This document shows positions 5,839-5,907 of a stretch of 5,907 nt of DNA, one piece after another. Under the pieces are notes generated by a model. That model ran no database searches, was not told the DNA's origin, and saw only the letters and a program-made list of their open reading frames with translations. Both the position numbers and the translations under genes were made by a program. Within the stretch, counting starts at the first letter, position 1. Each line of letters begins with the position of its first letter. Source of the DNA: Spirochaetaceae bacterium (GTDB taxonomy: Bacteria > Spirochaetota > Spirochaetia > Treponematales > Breznakiellaceae); assembly GCA_031265635.1 (NCBI GenBank), contig JAISCK010000211.1, forward strand, positions 1 through 5,907, given 5' to 3'.

Positions 5839-5876
5839 AGGTACTTATCGCCAGCGGCTATCGAAGCCTGTCCTGA

Positions 5877-5905
5877 ATCCTATAAAAGGGGCGGTTTTTT
5901 GTCAA
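5877..5905 (-). promoter_or_regulatory. Promoter of the tRNA-Gln/tRNA-Glu transcript
   Basis: A perfect -35 box TTGACA (5905-5900) is followed after exactly 17 nt by TAGGAT (5882-5877). Transcription should begin near 5870, leaving a leader of about 32 nt before the tRNA-Gln 5' end for RNase P to remove. Confidence 0.8.
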
Positions 5906-5907
5906 GT

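Overview
This window carries compact, ordinary bacterial housekeeping DNA. Every supported gene lies on the minus strand, so transcription runs from the right end of the window to the left. The best guess for the source is a spirochaete close to Treponema, of the more GC-rich kind. The arguments are the order rplU-prp-rpmA, an L27 beginning MARKRGG, an ArgRS of the 'SSPNTNKPLHLGHLRN' type, and a large protein that looks lineage-specific. This is recognition from memory, not a search result.

Right end (about 5642-5905): a near-consensus promoter (TTGACA, 17 nt, TAGGAT) drives two tandem tRNA genes, tRNA-Gln(CTG) and then tRNA-Glu(CTC). Neither encodes its CCA end. A perfect 8-bp inverted repeat lies between them.

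Middle (1148-5551): three genes look like one operon. The first encodes a protein of about 567 residues that I cannot assign a function. Its most likely start has no Shine-Dalgarno sequence and sits where a promoter-like TTGACC/TATAGT pair would place the first transcribed base, so the mRNA may be leaderless. Its stop codon overlaps the GTG start of pgeF, a peptidoglycan-editing laccase-domain (YfiH/LACC1) enzyme. argS, for arginyl-tRNA synthetase, follows after a 25-nt gap.

Left end (1-1136): a second clear promoter (TTGACC, 17 nt, TATAAA) drives the ribosomal operon rplU (L21), prp (cysteine protease) and rpmA (L27), packed with gaps of 2 and 1 nt. Prp keeps its catalytic His and Cys. The L27 beside it starts directly at MARKRGG, without the cleavable N-terminal extension that Prp removes in Firmicutes. 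The last 155 bases beyond rpmA contain no gene but hold several GC-rich inverted repeats, two of them interleaved like a pseudoknot or a pair of alternative folds.

I saw no insertion sequence, CRISPR array, phage gene, frameshift or broken gene. No new multi-gene system is evident. The items most worth following up are the Prp/L27 mismatch, the structured RNA region after rpmA, and the unknown 567-residue protein with its unusual start.
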